Below, piece by piece: positions 5,941-12,201 of a DNA stretch of 21,581 nt; positions within the stretch are counted from its first letter, which is position 1; each line of letters opens with the position of its first letter. Below the pieces are notes generated by a model. The model worked only from the letters and a program-made list of their open reading frames with translations. It was not told where the DNA came from and did no database searches. Where the stretch lies: the IMG/VR virus record IMGVR_UViG_3300043425_000595, positions 1-21,581 of that record. The stretch is one strand, 5' to 3'. The stretch is from a virus. The position numbers and the translations under genes are program-made.

Positions 5941-5979
5941 ACATGCGCCGTGAGAAGCGCAAAAGGCTGGTATCGATAC

Positions 5980-6076
5980 AGTCTCCATTGGGGACGGTCT
6001 TAGATACCGTTTTCATCACTCTATGAGTGCACCGGCCCGGTAATTCTCACACTAGGGCCGTCCACCAATGGGGACT
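5980..6076 (+). promoter_or_regulatory. Long RNA duplex covering the initiator ribosome site
   Basis: Bases 5980-6000 are complementary to 6055-6076 over 21 pairs, including four G-U pairs and a single bulged A at 6064. The 3' arm contains the ATG at 6068 and the GGGGA ribosome site at 6070-6074 that serves the ATG at 6080, so the folded form should block initiation. The 54-base loop holds two more hairpins: CACTC/GAGTG (6017-6029) and ACCGG/CCGGT (6031-6041). Opening could come from a competing fold, a trans-acting RNA, or translation of a short upstream frame at 5902-6003 that ends just after the 5' arm. Confidence 0.7.
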
Positions 6077-6079
6077 TTC

Positions 6080-6949
6080 ATGCCATGTAGATTGATCCGC
6101 GATGACATGCTCGAGAGCGAGCGCGTTCTGGCTCTGCCAGTTGAGGCGCGCTGGCTGTATGTCACCATCTTGCTATCAGCAGACGACCTTGGTCTGTTTG
6201 AGGCCACTGCGTTCAAGCTGGCCAGGCGCTCGGACATCAAAAGAGAGACCGGAGAGAGGCTGCTAACGATGCTGGCCGACTCCGATTTGGTCCGCCTGTA
6301 TGAGGTCAACGGCAAGCGTTACGGATTCGTTCCAAGGTTCCGCCAGCGCATCCAAATCAAGAACCTAAAGCACCCGGCGCCGCCTGATGCTCTAATGTGT
6401 GACGATGTAGACGCACTCAATAAAATCAAGCACTTAGCATCTAAAACAACCGTTGGGAAACCGTTGGATAACAGCTGCGCAACTGTTGGCCAACCGTCTG
6501 AAGCGAAAGCGAAAGCGAAACTAGAAGCGAAAGAACAACAAAAAGAAGAGACAGAAAAGACAAAACAACGCGCTACGCGCTCGCAGGCTGTCGCCTGCCC
6601 TGTTGGTGTCGGTCAGCAGGTCTGGGCTGACTGGCTTCAGCTTCGCAAAGTCAAGAAAGCGCCGGTCACTGAGTCGGCCTTGGCTGGCATCGAGAGGGAG
6701 GCAAAAGCAGCTGGCATGAGCCTGCAAGACGCGATGGCCTATAGCTGCGCGAGAGGATGGGCCGGTTTTAAGGCGGAGTGGATGCAATCCGCAGCACAAA
6801 CGCAGTACGCAAAACAGCCGACAAGGAGATCAATCCATGACGAACGAGCAGACACAATCCGCGCACTTACCGGCAGAGACCGCCAGCCATCAGGCGAGAT
6901 CATCGACATCGGGCCAGATCCCACAAGCTTGGATTGGTCGCCTTTTTGA
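6080..6949 (+). CDS. Phage replication initiator (lambda O-like role)
   Basis: A 289-residue protein with a winged-helix N-terminal domain (residues about 4-95: LIRDDMLESERVLALPVEARWLYVTILLSADDLGLFEA, then LARRSDI and VRLYEVNGKRYGFVPRF), a charged repetitive linker (141-163, EAKAKAKLEAKEQQKEE), and a C-terminal region (about 181-235) with VWADWLQLRK and GWAGFKAEW. The tail SIHDERADTIRALTGR resembles endings of other phage replication proteins. It likely binds the origin encoded by its own linker and loads the P-like partner. The ATG at 6080 is preferred over 6068 for its GGGGA site. Its start is inside the leader duplex, so translation is probably regulated. The last 113 bases overlap the next gene. 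Confidence 0.75.
   Translation: MPCRLIRDDMLESERVLALPVEARWLYVTILLSADDLGLFEATAFKLARRSDIKRETGERLLTMLADSDLVRLYEVNGKRYGFVPRFRQRIQIKNLKHPAPPDALMCDDVDALNKIKHLASKTTVGKPLDNSCATVGQPSEAKAKAKLEAKEQQKEETEKTKQRATRSQAVACPVGVGQQVWADWLQLRKVKKAPVTESALAGIEREAKAAGMSLQDAMAYSCARGWAGFKAEWMQSAAQTQYAKQPTRRSIHDERADTIRALTGRDRQPSGEIIDIGPDPTSLDWSPF
6448..6571 (+). other. Probable replication origin: iterons plus purine-rich tract
   Basis: Five consecutive 11-bp units begin at 6448, 6459, 6470, 6481 and 6492, each opening with AAC; the first two share AACCGTTGG and the others match it in six to eight of nine positions. They are followed by hexamers GCGAAA (6503-6535) and a purine-strand-biased A-rich tract to about 6571, then a perfect 6-bp hairpin GCAGGC/GCCTGC (6583-6598). 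Iterons inside the initiator gene followed by an easily melted tract is the layout of lambda ori in gene O. An 11-bp period does not follow codons, so a DNA-level role is likely. Confidence 0.6.
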
Positions 6950-7478
6950 CCGGCTGTCCGGGTTCTACGGGGCAAAGTTTGCCGACCTGTGGCGTGGCTG
7001 CGATATGTCGACCGTCAAGGACACCTGGGCCGATGCACTAGCTGGTTACAGTGCCGACGAGATTCGTAGGGGGCTTGAACTTTGCAGGACTCGAGTTTTT
7101 CCGCCAACACTCCCGGAGTTCTTGATGCTGTGCCGACCGCCAATCGACCCCGAGTCTGCTTACATCGAAGCCTGCAAGCAGATGAGCGCACGAGACAACG
7201 GGGCGGACATCTGGAGCAATCCGGCGATTTTCTGGGCAGCTAGGGCATTTGGCGTGCACGAGTTGCGCGGATCAACCTGGCAGACAGCGAAAACCAGGTG
7301 GACTCGAATCCTCGACGAATACCTTGCCAAGCCATCGCACGACCCAGTACCGCAGCGCATGGCTTGCTTGCCAGAGCCAGGCAATGGCACCGCAGATCCC
7401 GCAAAGGTCAAGGCCGCGATGGACTTGCTGCGCAAGGCACTGTCGGCCAAGAGCGCCGCATTTACGGACGCGCCATGA
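6837..7478 (+). CDS. Replication protein P-like (helicase-loader role)
   Basis: A 213-residue protein. After a low-complexity N-terminus (about residues 1-28) the segment IPQAWIGRLFDRLSGFYGAKF, then DTWADALAGYSADEIRRGLELC and FPPTLPEFLMLCRPP, matches the pattern of phage replication protein P-like families that work with an O-like initiator to bring in host DnaB helicase. A middle part has WSNPAIFWAARAFG and TRWTRILDEYLA. The start is fixed by a strong AAGGAGAT site, although it lies 113 bases inside the preceding gene in another frame. It ends with an ATGA overlap onto the next gene. A primase-associated role is the main alternative. Confidence 0.75.
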   Translation: MTNEQTQSAHLPAETASHQARSSTSGQIPQAWIGRLFDRLSGFYGAKFADLWRGCDMSTVKDTWADALAGYSADEIRRGLELCRTRVFPPTLPEFLMLCRPPIDPESAYIEACKQMSARDNGADIWSNPAIFWAARAFGVHELRGSTWQTAKTRWTRILDEYLAKPSHDPVPQRMACLPEPGNGTADPAKVKAAMDLLRKALSAKSAAFTDAP

Positions 7479-7714
7479 CCTGCAAGCAATGCACACAAGG
7501 CGGCGGCATGTACCACCTCGGATGCCTGGAGTGCTGCGCCCGCCTTGTCATGTCAGCCCGACCAAGCAAACAGAGGGCCGGGGCAATGCTGGCAGCAATC
7601 GCACGGCATCGAGACGCCCCTGAGCGCGAAAAAATTACGGAGCGGGTGGCCGTGCTATGTGGCAATGCCCATAGGAACGATTTAAACCCACCTAGCGGGG
7701 CTCGAAATGGGTGA
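7475..7714 (+). CDS. Small Cys-rich (zinc-finger-like) protein
   Basis: A 79-residue basic protein with Cys at 3, 6, 18, 21 and 22 and a nearby His14 (CKQC...YHLGCLECCARLV), suggesting a small zinc-binding fold. The rest is helical and basic (KQRAGAMLAAIARHRD, then EREKITERVAVLCG). Similar short Cys-rich proteins occur in nin-type regions between P-like genes and NinB. Its start overlaps the P-like stop by four bases, and its end overlaps ninB by eight. It may bind nucleic acid; no specific function can be given. Confidence 0.65.
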   Translation: MTCKQCTQGGGMYHLGCLECCARLVMSARPSKQRAGAMLAAIARHRDAPEREKITERVAVLCGNAHRNDLNPPSGARNG

Positions 7715-8114
7715 GGCGAGGGTCTATGTCATGTCGCACGCAGAAGCCCGCAAAAGGGCTTTAAACGCGGTTGCCGAATCGCCGGATGGATACAGGGTCA
7801 AGATTGAGCCGCCGAAGCGATCGCTTGACCAGAACGCGAAATTTCACGCCTTGTGCTCTGATCTTGCCCGGCAGTGTGTCGAGTGGGGAGGTATGCCGAG
7901 GACGGCCGAAGACTGGAAAGTCCTGTTGGTGTCTGGTCACGCTGTGGCTACCGGGCTTGAGGCTGAGTTAGTCCGTGGGCTTGAGGGTGAGTTGGTGATG
8001 CTGCGCGAGAGTACTGCCGCGATGAGTAAGTCCAGGGGGTCAAGCCTTATCGAGTACGCTCTGGCGTGGTGCGCTCAGAACAACGTCAAAGTATCCGGGG
8101 GTTTTAATGATTGA
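7707..8114 (+). CDS. ninB: NinB (lambda Orf-family) recombination protein
   Basis: A 135-residue protein of the NinB/Orf family. The signature is PPKRSLDQNAKFHALCSDLARQ followed by WGGMPRTAEDWKVLLVSGHAVATG and a C-terminal SSLIEYALAWCAQNNV, close to the length of lambda Orf (146). Orf acts as a recombination mediator that can replace RecFOR functions by helping recombinase load onto SSB-coated DNA. The presence of SSB, Erf and YqaJ on the left arm makes a second recombination module. It overlaps its neighbours on both sides (eight bases each). Confidence 0.93.
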   Translation: MGEARVYVMSHAEARKRALNAVAESPDGYRVKIEPPKRSLDQNAKFHALCSDLARQCVEWGGMPRTAEDWKVLLVSGHAVATGLEAELVRGLEGELVMLRESTAAMSKSRGSSLIEYALAWCAQNNVKVSGGFND

Positions 8115-8712
8115 AGCGGGAAATAAAGCATTAAAGCCGCCAAAAATGGTAAAATGCAAGGCATGCTGCACGTTATTTATTCGCGTGCGTCCGATGCAAA
8201 AGGCGTGCAGTGTTTCGTGCGCCGTCGATCTTTCAAAAATCAGCGCAGCAAAAGCCGAGGCTAAGCAGAAAAAAGCCGAGCGCAGGCAGGATAAGGCAAA
8301 GCTAGATGCAATGCGCACTAGGCCTCAATTAATGCGAGTTGCTCAATCTGCTTTTAATGTTTACGTCAGGGCGCGTGATGCGGGAAAACAATGCATCTCG
8401 TGCGGCAATCAGTTACCTATTAATGCGATAGGTGGTGCGTTTGATTGTGGTCATTATCGATCCGTTGGATCCGCCCCACATTTGAGATTTGATGAGCGCA
8501 ATGCTCACGGACAGTGCAAGCACTGCAATCGATACTTATCCGGTAATCACGTTGAGTATCGTAAGGGATTGATTGCTAGGGTAGGGATAGAGACGGTTGA
8601 GGCTCTGGAGTGTGACCAAGAGCCCCGGAAATACTCAAAGGATGATTTGATCATGCTTGCCGAGAGTTACAGGCGGCAAGCCAGGATGATTAAACGATCG
8701 GCAGATGTATAA
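8107..8712 (+). CDS. ninG: NinG/Rap recombination endonuclease
   Basis: A 201-residue protein of the NinG (Rap) family. A first Cys cluster (Cys17, Cys20, Cys34, Cys38) is followed by a highly charged helix (AKAEAKQKKAERRQDKAKLDAM), and an HNH-like zinc region with CISCGNQLP (Cys96, Cys99), DCGHYRSVGS (113-122), LRFDERNAHGQCKHCNRYLSGN and a final KYSKDDLIMLAESYR. Lambda Rap cleaves branched recombination intermediates such as D-loops and Holliday junctions. All metal ligands appear present, so it should be active. It ends the plus-strand early operon; its last 23 bases overlap the end of the convergent minus-strand gene. Confidence 0.95.
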   Translation: MIEAGNKALKPPKMVKCKACCTLFIRVRPMQKACSVSCAVDLSKISAAKAEAKQKKAERRQDKAKLDAMRTRPQLMRVAQSAFNVYVRARDAGKQCISCGNQLPINAIGGAFDCGHYRSVGSAPHLRFDERNAHGQCKHCNRYLSGNHVEYRKGLIARVGIETVEALECDQEPRKYSKDDLIMLAESYRRQARMIKRSADV

Positions 8713-8878
8713 GTGTTGATGGTTTGCGAGAGTCTCTAACGATTAACCCGTCTGCGCGCTCGAGCATCCTCTCGTACTCGTCTGCGTTAAACAACACGAG
8801 TTCGCCGGATGGATCAAAAACCGCGAGAGTGTCTAGGTCCGAGAGTAATTGTTTGAGTCGTGTTTTGTGGTCGTGCAT
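8690..8878 (-). CDS. Small hypothetical protein of the reverse cassette
   Basis: A 62-residue protein with no recognised family. It opens with a helical charged stretch (MHDHKTRLKQLLSDLDTL), continues with two predicted strands (VFDPSGELVLFNADEYERML) and ends with RKPSTLIHLPIV. The start at 8878 has an AGGG site nine bases upstream; the longer frame to 8920 lacks one. It is the last gene of the unit driven by the promoter at 9285-9313 and overlaps the end of ninG tail-to-tail. Confidence 0.5.
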   Translation of the reverse strand: MHDHKTRLKQLLSDLDTLAVFDPSGELVLFNADEYERMLERADGLIVRDSRKPSTLIHLPIV

Positions 8879-8930
8879 GTCTAGTGCCCTAGTAGACGTG
8901 CGGCTCACATAGGACCGCACAGGTTGATCG

Positions 8931-9227
8931 TTATCGGCTTGTTGTTTTAACGCTAAAGACTGCTGCTACCTTGGTATGGCTGGCAATCAGATCAGCCGGC
9001 ACGTTTGCTGCTTTAGCAACCGATGCCCAGTCAACCGTTTTGCGATTGGATTCGACGACTGTAGATCGAAACAAAACCCCGTCAAACACTGATGTACCGC
9101 CCGAGGTTGCCTCATCCTTCATCGCCTCTTTGATTGCATCGGCTTGCTTTGTTAGCAGATCAATCTCTGCAAGCAATTGGCCAAGTTGATCAGCTTTCGA
9201 AATTACGAGGTCAGAGAGGTTCGACAT
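8931..9227 (-). CDS. Hypothetical phage protein with coiled-coil start
   Basis: A 98-residue protein. Residues about 5-40 form a coiled-coil-like helix (ADQLGQLLAEIDLLTKQADAIKEAMKDE). A C-terminal part follows with VFDGVLFRSTVVESNRKTVDWASVAK and SHTKVAAVFSVK, a pattern I recall from small phage proteins in the region between replication and packaging genes. No function is known to me. The start is set by a strong AAGGAG site; the frame reaching 9272 is not supported. It is the first gene behind one of the two matching promoters. Confidence 0.65.
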   Translation of the reverse strand: MSNLSDLVISKADQLGQLLAEIDLLTKQADAIKEAMKDEATSGGTSVFDGVLFRSTVVESNRKTVDWASVAKAANVPADLIASHTKVAAVFSVKTTSR

Positions 9228-9263
9228 TTGAGGCTCCTTGCTATCTCCGGTTCCGCCGGGTCG

Positions 9264-9323
9264 GTGCGTCACTGCATGTAGAGTATTGTATACATACCGT
9301 GTTAAAGTGTCAACAAGTTTTTA
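9264..9323 (-). promoter_or_regulatory. Twin promoter A of the reverse cassette
   Basis: On the minus strand TTGACA (9308-9313) and TACAAT (9285-9290) are 17 bases apart, near-perfect sigma70 consensus. Around them, a TGTATACA palindrome overlaps the -10 and GTGCGTCACTGCATGTA (plus-strand reading, 9264-9280) covers the transcribed leader. The same blocks recur, at identical spacing, in the promoter at 9942-10000, while the spacer bases differ. The conserved leader and palindrome are candidate binding sites for a common regulator. Confidence 0.8.
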
Positions 9324-9329
9324 CACAAG

Positions 9330-9348
9330 CCCATGCGCTTAGCATGGG
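9330..9348 (-). terminator. Possible weak terminator hairpin
   Basis: A perfect 7-bp stem, CCCATGC/GCATGGG, with a five-base loop lies 21 bases past the end of the gene at 9369-9611, just before twin promoter A. On the minus strand it is followed by CTTGTGT rather than a proper T-run, so termination would be inefficient. It may instead be a stabilising or regulatory hairpin. Confidence 0.35.
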
Positions 9349-9368
9349 TGTCTTGGTCAGTCAGATGA

Positions 9369-9611
9369 TTAGCCGACGGTGTAGTGCATAACCGTCCAGC
9401 TCAGATCGTCCAGGTTTTCAACCGCGTCAACGTCGCGCCGATCCTGGTAGTAGTAAGCAGTCAGAGTCTCATCGCCGCACGACACGCTGGCGGTAAATTC
9501 GACCGTGTCGTCAATCTCTCTGTGGGAAAAATCTGGGCCCTCGCTGTCTACTCGGTCCACAGCCTCAATGCCGCACAGGTCAATGGCTTGTTTACGGGTA
9601 AGTGTTTGCAT
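9369..9611 (-). CDS. Hypothetical acidic phage protein
   Basis: An 80-residue acidic protein that I cannot name. It starts with a short helix (LTRKQAIDLCGIEAVDRV), then an acidic segment (SEGPDFSHREIDDTVEF) leading into a beta-rich part with LTAYYYQD and a final ENLDDLSWTVMHYTVG. No membrane segment. The start has an AAAGGA site seven bases upstream. It is the second gene of the unit behind twin promoter B. Compact acidic beta-rich proteins in such cassettes are sometimes anti-defence proteins, but there is no direct evidence here. Confidence 0.6.
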   Translation of the reverse strand: MQTLTRKQAIDLCGIEAVDRVDSEGPDFSHREIDDTVEFTASVSCGDETLTAYYYQDRRDVDAVENLDDLSWTVMHYTVG

Positions 9612-9645
9612 GATTTAGTCCTTTAGTCGGTCGTTAGTCAGTTGA

Positions 9646-9918
9646 TTACTTAACACGTGCTTTTTCGATCAGCGAGCGCACCGGGCTGATCTTTGCGGTG
9701 TGCATGTCGATCACTTGCTTAGCCGTTACTTTTGCAAACCCTGACATCAAACTATTCCGCGATGCCTGGAGGTTGTCTGCATACCAAGCAAGCGATGGGT
9801 CTTGGCGCAGTTCGGTGTTGCTGATCTCTGCATCAAGCACTGCGAGCCAGTCAGATGCGATTTTCGACGCCCATGCGTTTTGCTTTTCGCTACCACCGTT
9901 GATCTGAATCGCTGCCAT
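9646..9918 (-). CDS. Hypothetical helical phage protein
   Basis: A 90-residue, mainly helical protein with a Trp-rich first half (QNAWASKIASDWLAVLDAEI, later LAWYADNLQASRNSLM) and a basic end (SPVRSLIEKARVK). No recognised domain, membrane segment or Cys motif. The start at 9918 has a strong AAGGAG site seven bases upstream; the longer frame to 9981 overlaps the promoter and is rejected. It is the first gene of the unit behind twin promoter B, followed 34 bases later by the 80-residue gene. Confidence 0.65.
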   Translation of the reverse strand: MAAIQINGGSEKQNAWASKIASDWLAVLDAEISNTELRQDPSLAWYADNLQASRNSLMSGFAKVTAKQVIDMHTAKISPVRSLIEKARVK

Positions 9919-9941
9919 GTCTTGCTCCTTTGTGTGTCGCA

Positions 9942-10000
9942 GTGCGTTACTGCATGTAAAGAATTGTATACACATTGGCACAGGATGTCAACAAGTCTTA
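9942..10000 (-). promoter_or_regulatory. Twin promoter B of the reverse cassette
   Basis: On the minus strand TTGACA (9986-9991) and TACAAT (9963-9968) are 17 bases apart. As in twin promoter A there is a TGTATACA palindrome at the -10, ACTTGTTGACA at the -35, and the leader block GTGCGT(T)ACTGCATGTA in plus-strand reading. It drives the 90- and 80-residue genes. Identity to promoter A in the boxes and leader but not the spacer suggests shared regulation rather than a recent simple copy. Confidence 0.8.
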
Positions 10001-10108
10001 GCAGTTTTTTTTGCATTGATTGACTGTATCCGTAGCGCGACAGTTGATTGCGACGTAAAATCTAATACACGGGCCACCGCTTAGGCTCGACAACAAGTAG
10101 GCGAGACG
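10001..10108. other. Gap between reverse cassette and late genes
   Basis: About 100 bases separate the divergent reverse cassette from the packaging genes. No convincing plus-strand promoter with both boxes was found; late transcription may come through from upstream under antitermination. A modest AGGCGAG ribosome site precedes the ATG at 10109. No gene, tRNA or strong hairpin is seen. Confidence 0.45.
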
Positions 10109-10450
10109 ATGGATAGTAAAAAAGTAGAGGGTAGTGTGCGGCGCAGGCCGCCGGCTGCTGGCAAGGGGCGGCCAAAGGGCTCGGTAAATAAGTTGACTGC
10201 AAGCGTCAAAGAGGCGATCGAGGCGGCGTTCCATGGCGTCGGCGGGCACGAATACCTAATGAGGCAAGCTAACGAGCACCCGCAGGCGTTTTTGACGTTG
10301 TTAGGCAAGATCATCCCGGCGCAGGTGCATGCAGAGCTAACCGGGCGCAACGGCGGCCCTATTGAGTCAGTAAGCCTGGACGTGACCAAGCTATCTACCG
10401 ACGCTCTGGCTCAGATCATGGCGGCTAGGACTGGTGGCTCGGATGAGTGA
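10109..10450 (+). CDS. Probable small terminase subunit-like protein
   Basis: A 113-residue protein with a basic AT-hook-like start (RRRPPAAGKGRPKGSVNKL, residues about 11-29), then helices (TASVKEAIEAAFHGVGGHEYLMRQANEHPQAFLTLLGKIIP). This layout is common in short phage proteins directly upstream of the large terminase, where it would bind the packaging site on DNA. It lacks the length of P22 gp3 (162 residues), so the assignment rests on position and the DNA-binding start. Its end overlaps the next gene by eight bases. Confidence 0.6.
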   Translation: MDSKKVEGSVRRRPPAAGKGRPKGSVNKLTASVKEAIEAAFHGVGGHEYLMRQANEHPQAFLTLLGKIIPAQVHAELTGRNGGPIESVSLDVTKLSTDALAQIMAARTGGSDE

Positions 10451-10718
10451 CATAGATCAAGTATTGTCCGAGCGTGGCGAGCGGTACGGTGAGTTTGTCA
10501 ATCATGCAAGGATAAGTCAGGCGCTCAAAAAAGTAATATTTGAGTCAGCGACTCCGGGCTTGCTTGATGATGATATGTGCGAGGCGCTCGAGATGATCGC
10601 GCACAAGATCGCACGTATCTGCAACGGCGACCCGCGATATGTAGACTCTTGGACCGACATTGCTGGCTATGCGACTCTAGTAGCCCGGCGACTACTTAAG
10701 ACCGATGCATCTGACTAA
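10443..10718 (+). CDS. DUF6378-like phage protein
   Basis: A 91-residue helical protein with the DUF6378-like signature: LSERGERYGEFVNHARISQALKKV near the N-terminus and EALEMIAHKIARICNGDPRYVDSWTDIAGYATLVARRL to the end. It is a frequent phage family of unknown function found near nucleotide-metabolism or packaging genes. The ATG at 10443 is preferred over the GTG at 10434 since the conserved region begins immediately after it. It overlaps the preceding gene by eight bases and the large terminase by fourteen, showing tight co-translation. Confidence 0.8.
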   Translation: MSDIDQVLSERGERYGEFVNHARISQALKKVIFESATPGLLDDDMCEALEMIAHKIARICNGDPRYVDSWTDIAGYATLVARRLLKTDASD

Positions 10719-12174
10719 GGCCGACTTGGTGGCGGTAGAGCGTGAGCTGTGTAAGCGCAGCCTCGCTCACTTTGCGCGCCGTGCTTGGCATGTGCTAGAG
10801 CCAGCGGCAGAGCTTAAATGGGGATGGGCGCTCGATGCTATCTGCTTGCATCTTGAGGCGGTGACTGACGGTCGGATAACGCGCCTGCTGATGACCGTGC
10901 CGCCGGGGTCCATGAAATCGCTACTCACTGGCGTTATCTGGCCAGCATGGGAGTGGGGGCCGCGCAACATGCCCGAGATGCGATTTGTTGGCACCGCCCA
11001 CGAGGAGCAGTTAGCAATCCGTGATAGCCGACGCTGCCGTGACCTAATCAAGTCAGACTGGTATCAGTCGCTCTGGCCCATCGAGCTATTATCCGACCTG
11101 GATGGCAAGCGGGAGTTTGGCAATACCCGCAAGGGCGTGCGCCAAGCCAGGAGCTTTACGAGTATGACCGGGGTACGCGGCGACCGTGTGATACTTGACG
11201 ACCCAATCAGCGCAGACAACGCAAACAGTCAATCAAAACTTGACGCGGCAAAAATAGCATTTACAGAGACCCTGCCGACGCGCGTCAACTCTGATAAGTC
11301 TGCAATCGTGGTCATCATGCAGCGGCTGCACGAGGACGACACGTCGGGCGTCATCCTCAAGATGGGCTTGCCTTATGTGCATCTGTGCATCCCGATGCGG
11401 TTTGAGCCAGACAGGCGGTGTGTAACGTCGATTGGGTGGCAGGATCCTCGCACCGAGGCCGGAGAGTTAATGTTTCCGGAGCGGTTTGGCGAGCAGCAAG
11501 TAAGGGAGCTAGAGTCTACGCTCGGGACGTATGGCACTGCTGGCCAGCTACAGCAGCGACCATCCCCGCGCGGTGGTGGGATGCTCAAGTCATCGTGGCT
11601 GACGTACTGGCACACAGTGCCGCCCGCGCTCGACTTTAGGTTTGTCACTGCCGACACAGCGCAAAAGACAAGCACGCAGCACGATTACTCAGTGTTGCAG
11701 TGTTGGGGGCGCTCTGTGGCAGGCAAGGCGGTACTGCTAGACCAGATTAGGGGCAAGTGGGAGGCGCCTGATCTGATCACAGAGGCTCGTGCGTTTTGGC
11801 TTAAGCACCTGCACGATGGCAGGCCGATCATGACTAAGGCTCCGCTGCGGGCTATGTACGTTGAGGACAAGGTGTCCGGCACCGGGCTTATCCAGACATT
11901 GCGCCGCGAAAGCATTACCGTTTTGCCAGTCCAGCGCACTAAGGACAAGCAGTCCAGGGGATACGACGCAGCGCCATTTATCGAGTCCGGGAACGTTGTA
12001 GTCCCGCAAGATGCGCCTTGGTTATCTGATTTTTTAGCCGAGTTTTCGACATTTCCGAATGGCGCGCATGATGACCAACTTGACCCGTTATTTGATGCTA
12101 TCGACCTTGCGCAAAAGCTGCCGTCTGTAAAATCACAGTCTGTTAAAGTGTTGCCAATAATGTCGCGTTGGTAG
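10705..12174 (+). CDS. terL: Large terminase subunit
   Basis: A 489-residue packaging motor. The ATPase half has a Walker A VPPGSMKS (65-72) and Walker B VILDDP (162-167), with the TSMTGVRGD segment just before it. The nuclease half has the RNase H-like acidic positions Asp317 (VTADTAQ), Asp388 (YVEDKVSGTG) and Asp456/Asp457 (NGAHDDQLD). The Walker A form with Met and Lys-Ser and the C-terminal pattern fit the Terminase_6C group common in podovirus-like prophages. It translocates DNA into the procapsid through the portal encoded 28 bases downstream and cuts concatemers. All catalytic residues look intact. Confidence 0.95.
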   Translation: MHLTKADLVAVERELCKRSLAHFARRAWHVLEPAAELKWGWALDAICLHLEAVTDGRITRLLMTVPPGSMKSLLTGVIWPAWEWGPRNMPEMRFVGTAHEEQLAIRDSRRCRDLIKSDWYQSLWPIELLSDLDGKREFGNTRKGVRQARSFTSMTGVRGDRVILDDPISADNANSQSKLDAAKIAFTETLPTRVNSDKSAIVVIMQRLHEDDTSGVILKMGLPYVHLCIPMRFEPDRRCVTSIGWQDPRTEAGELMFPERFGEQQVRELESTLGTYGTAGQLQQRPSPRGGGMLKSSWLTYWHTVPPALDFRFVTADTAQKTSTQHDYSVLQCWGRSVAGKAVLLDQIRGKWEAPDLITEARAFWLKHLHDGRPIMTKAPLRAMYVEDKVSGTGLIQTLRRESITVLPVQRTKDKQSRGYDAAPFIESGNVVVPQDAPWLSDFLAEFSTFPNGAHDDQLDPLFDAIDLAQKLPSVKSQSVKVLPIMSRW

Positions 12175-12201
12175 TACTCTCGCGCGCGAAAGGGCCAGAT
12201 A

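Noticed and set aside
5837-6079. tRNA or tRNA-like gene in the leader
   Set aside because: No T-loop GTTC motif, acceptor stem or CCA end could be fitted.
6503-6535. GCGAAA repeats as a CRISPR or microsatellite of interest by itself
   Set aside because: No spacers; the hexamers lie in a coding linker and are better explained as part of the origin-like region.
7249-7623. Alternative plus-strand frame in the P-like/ninB region
   Set aside because: It overlaps the P-like gene in another frame without a ribosome site; the 79-residue Cys-rich gene at 7475 uses the ATGA junction.
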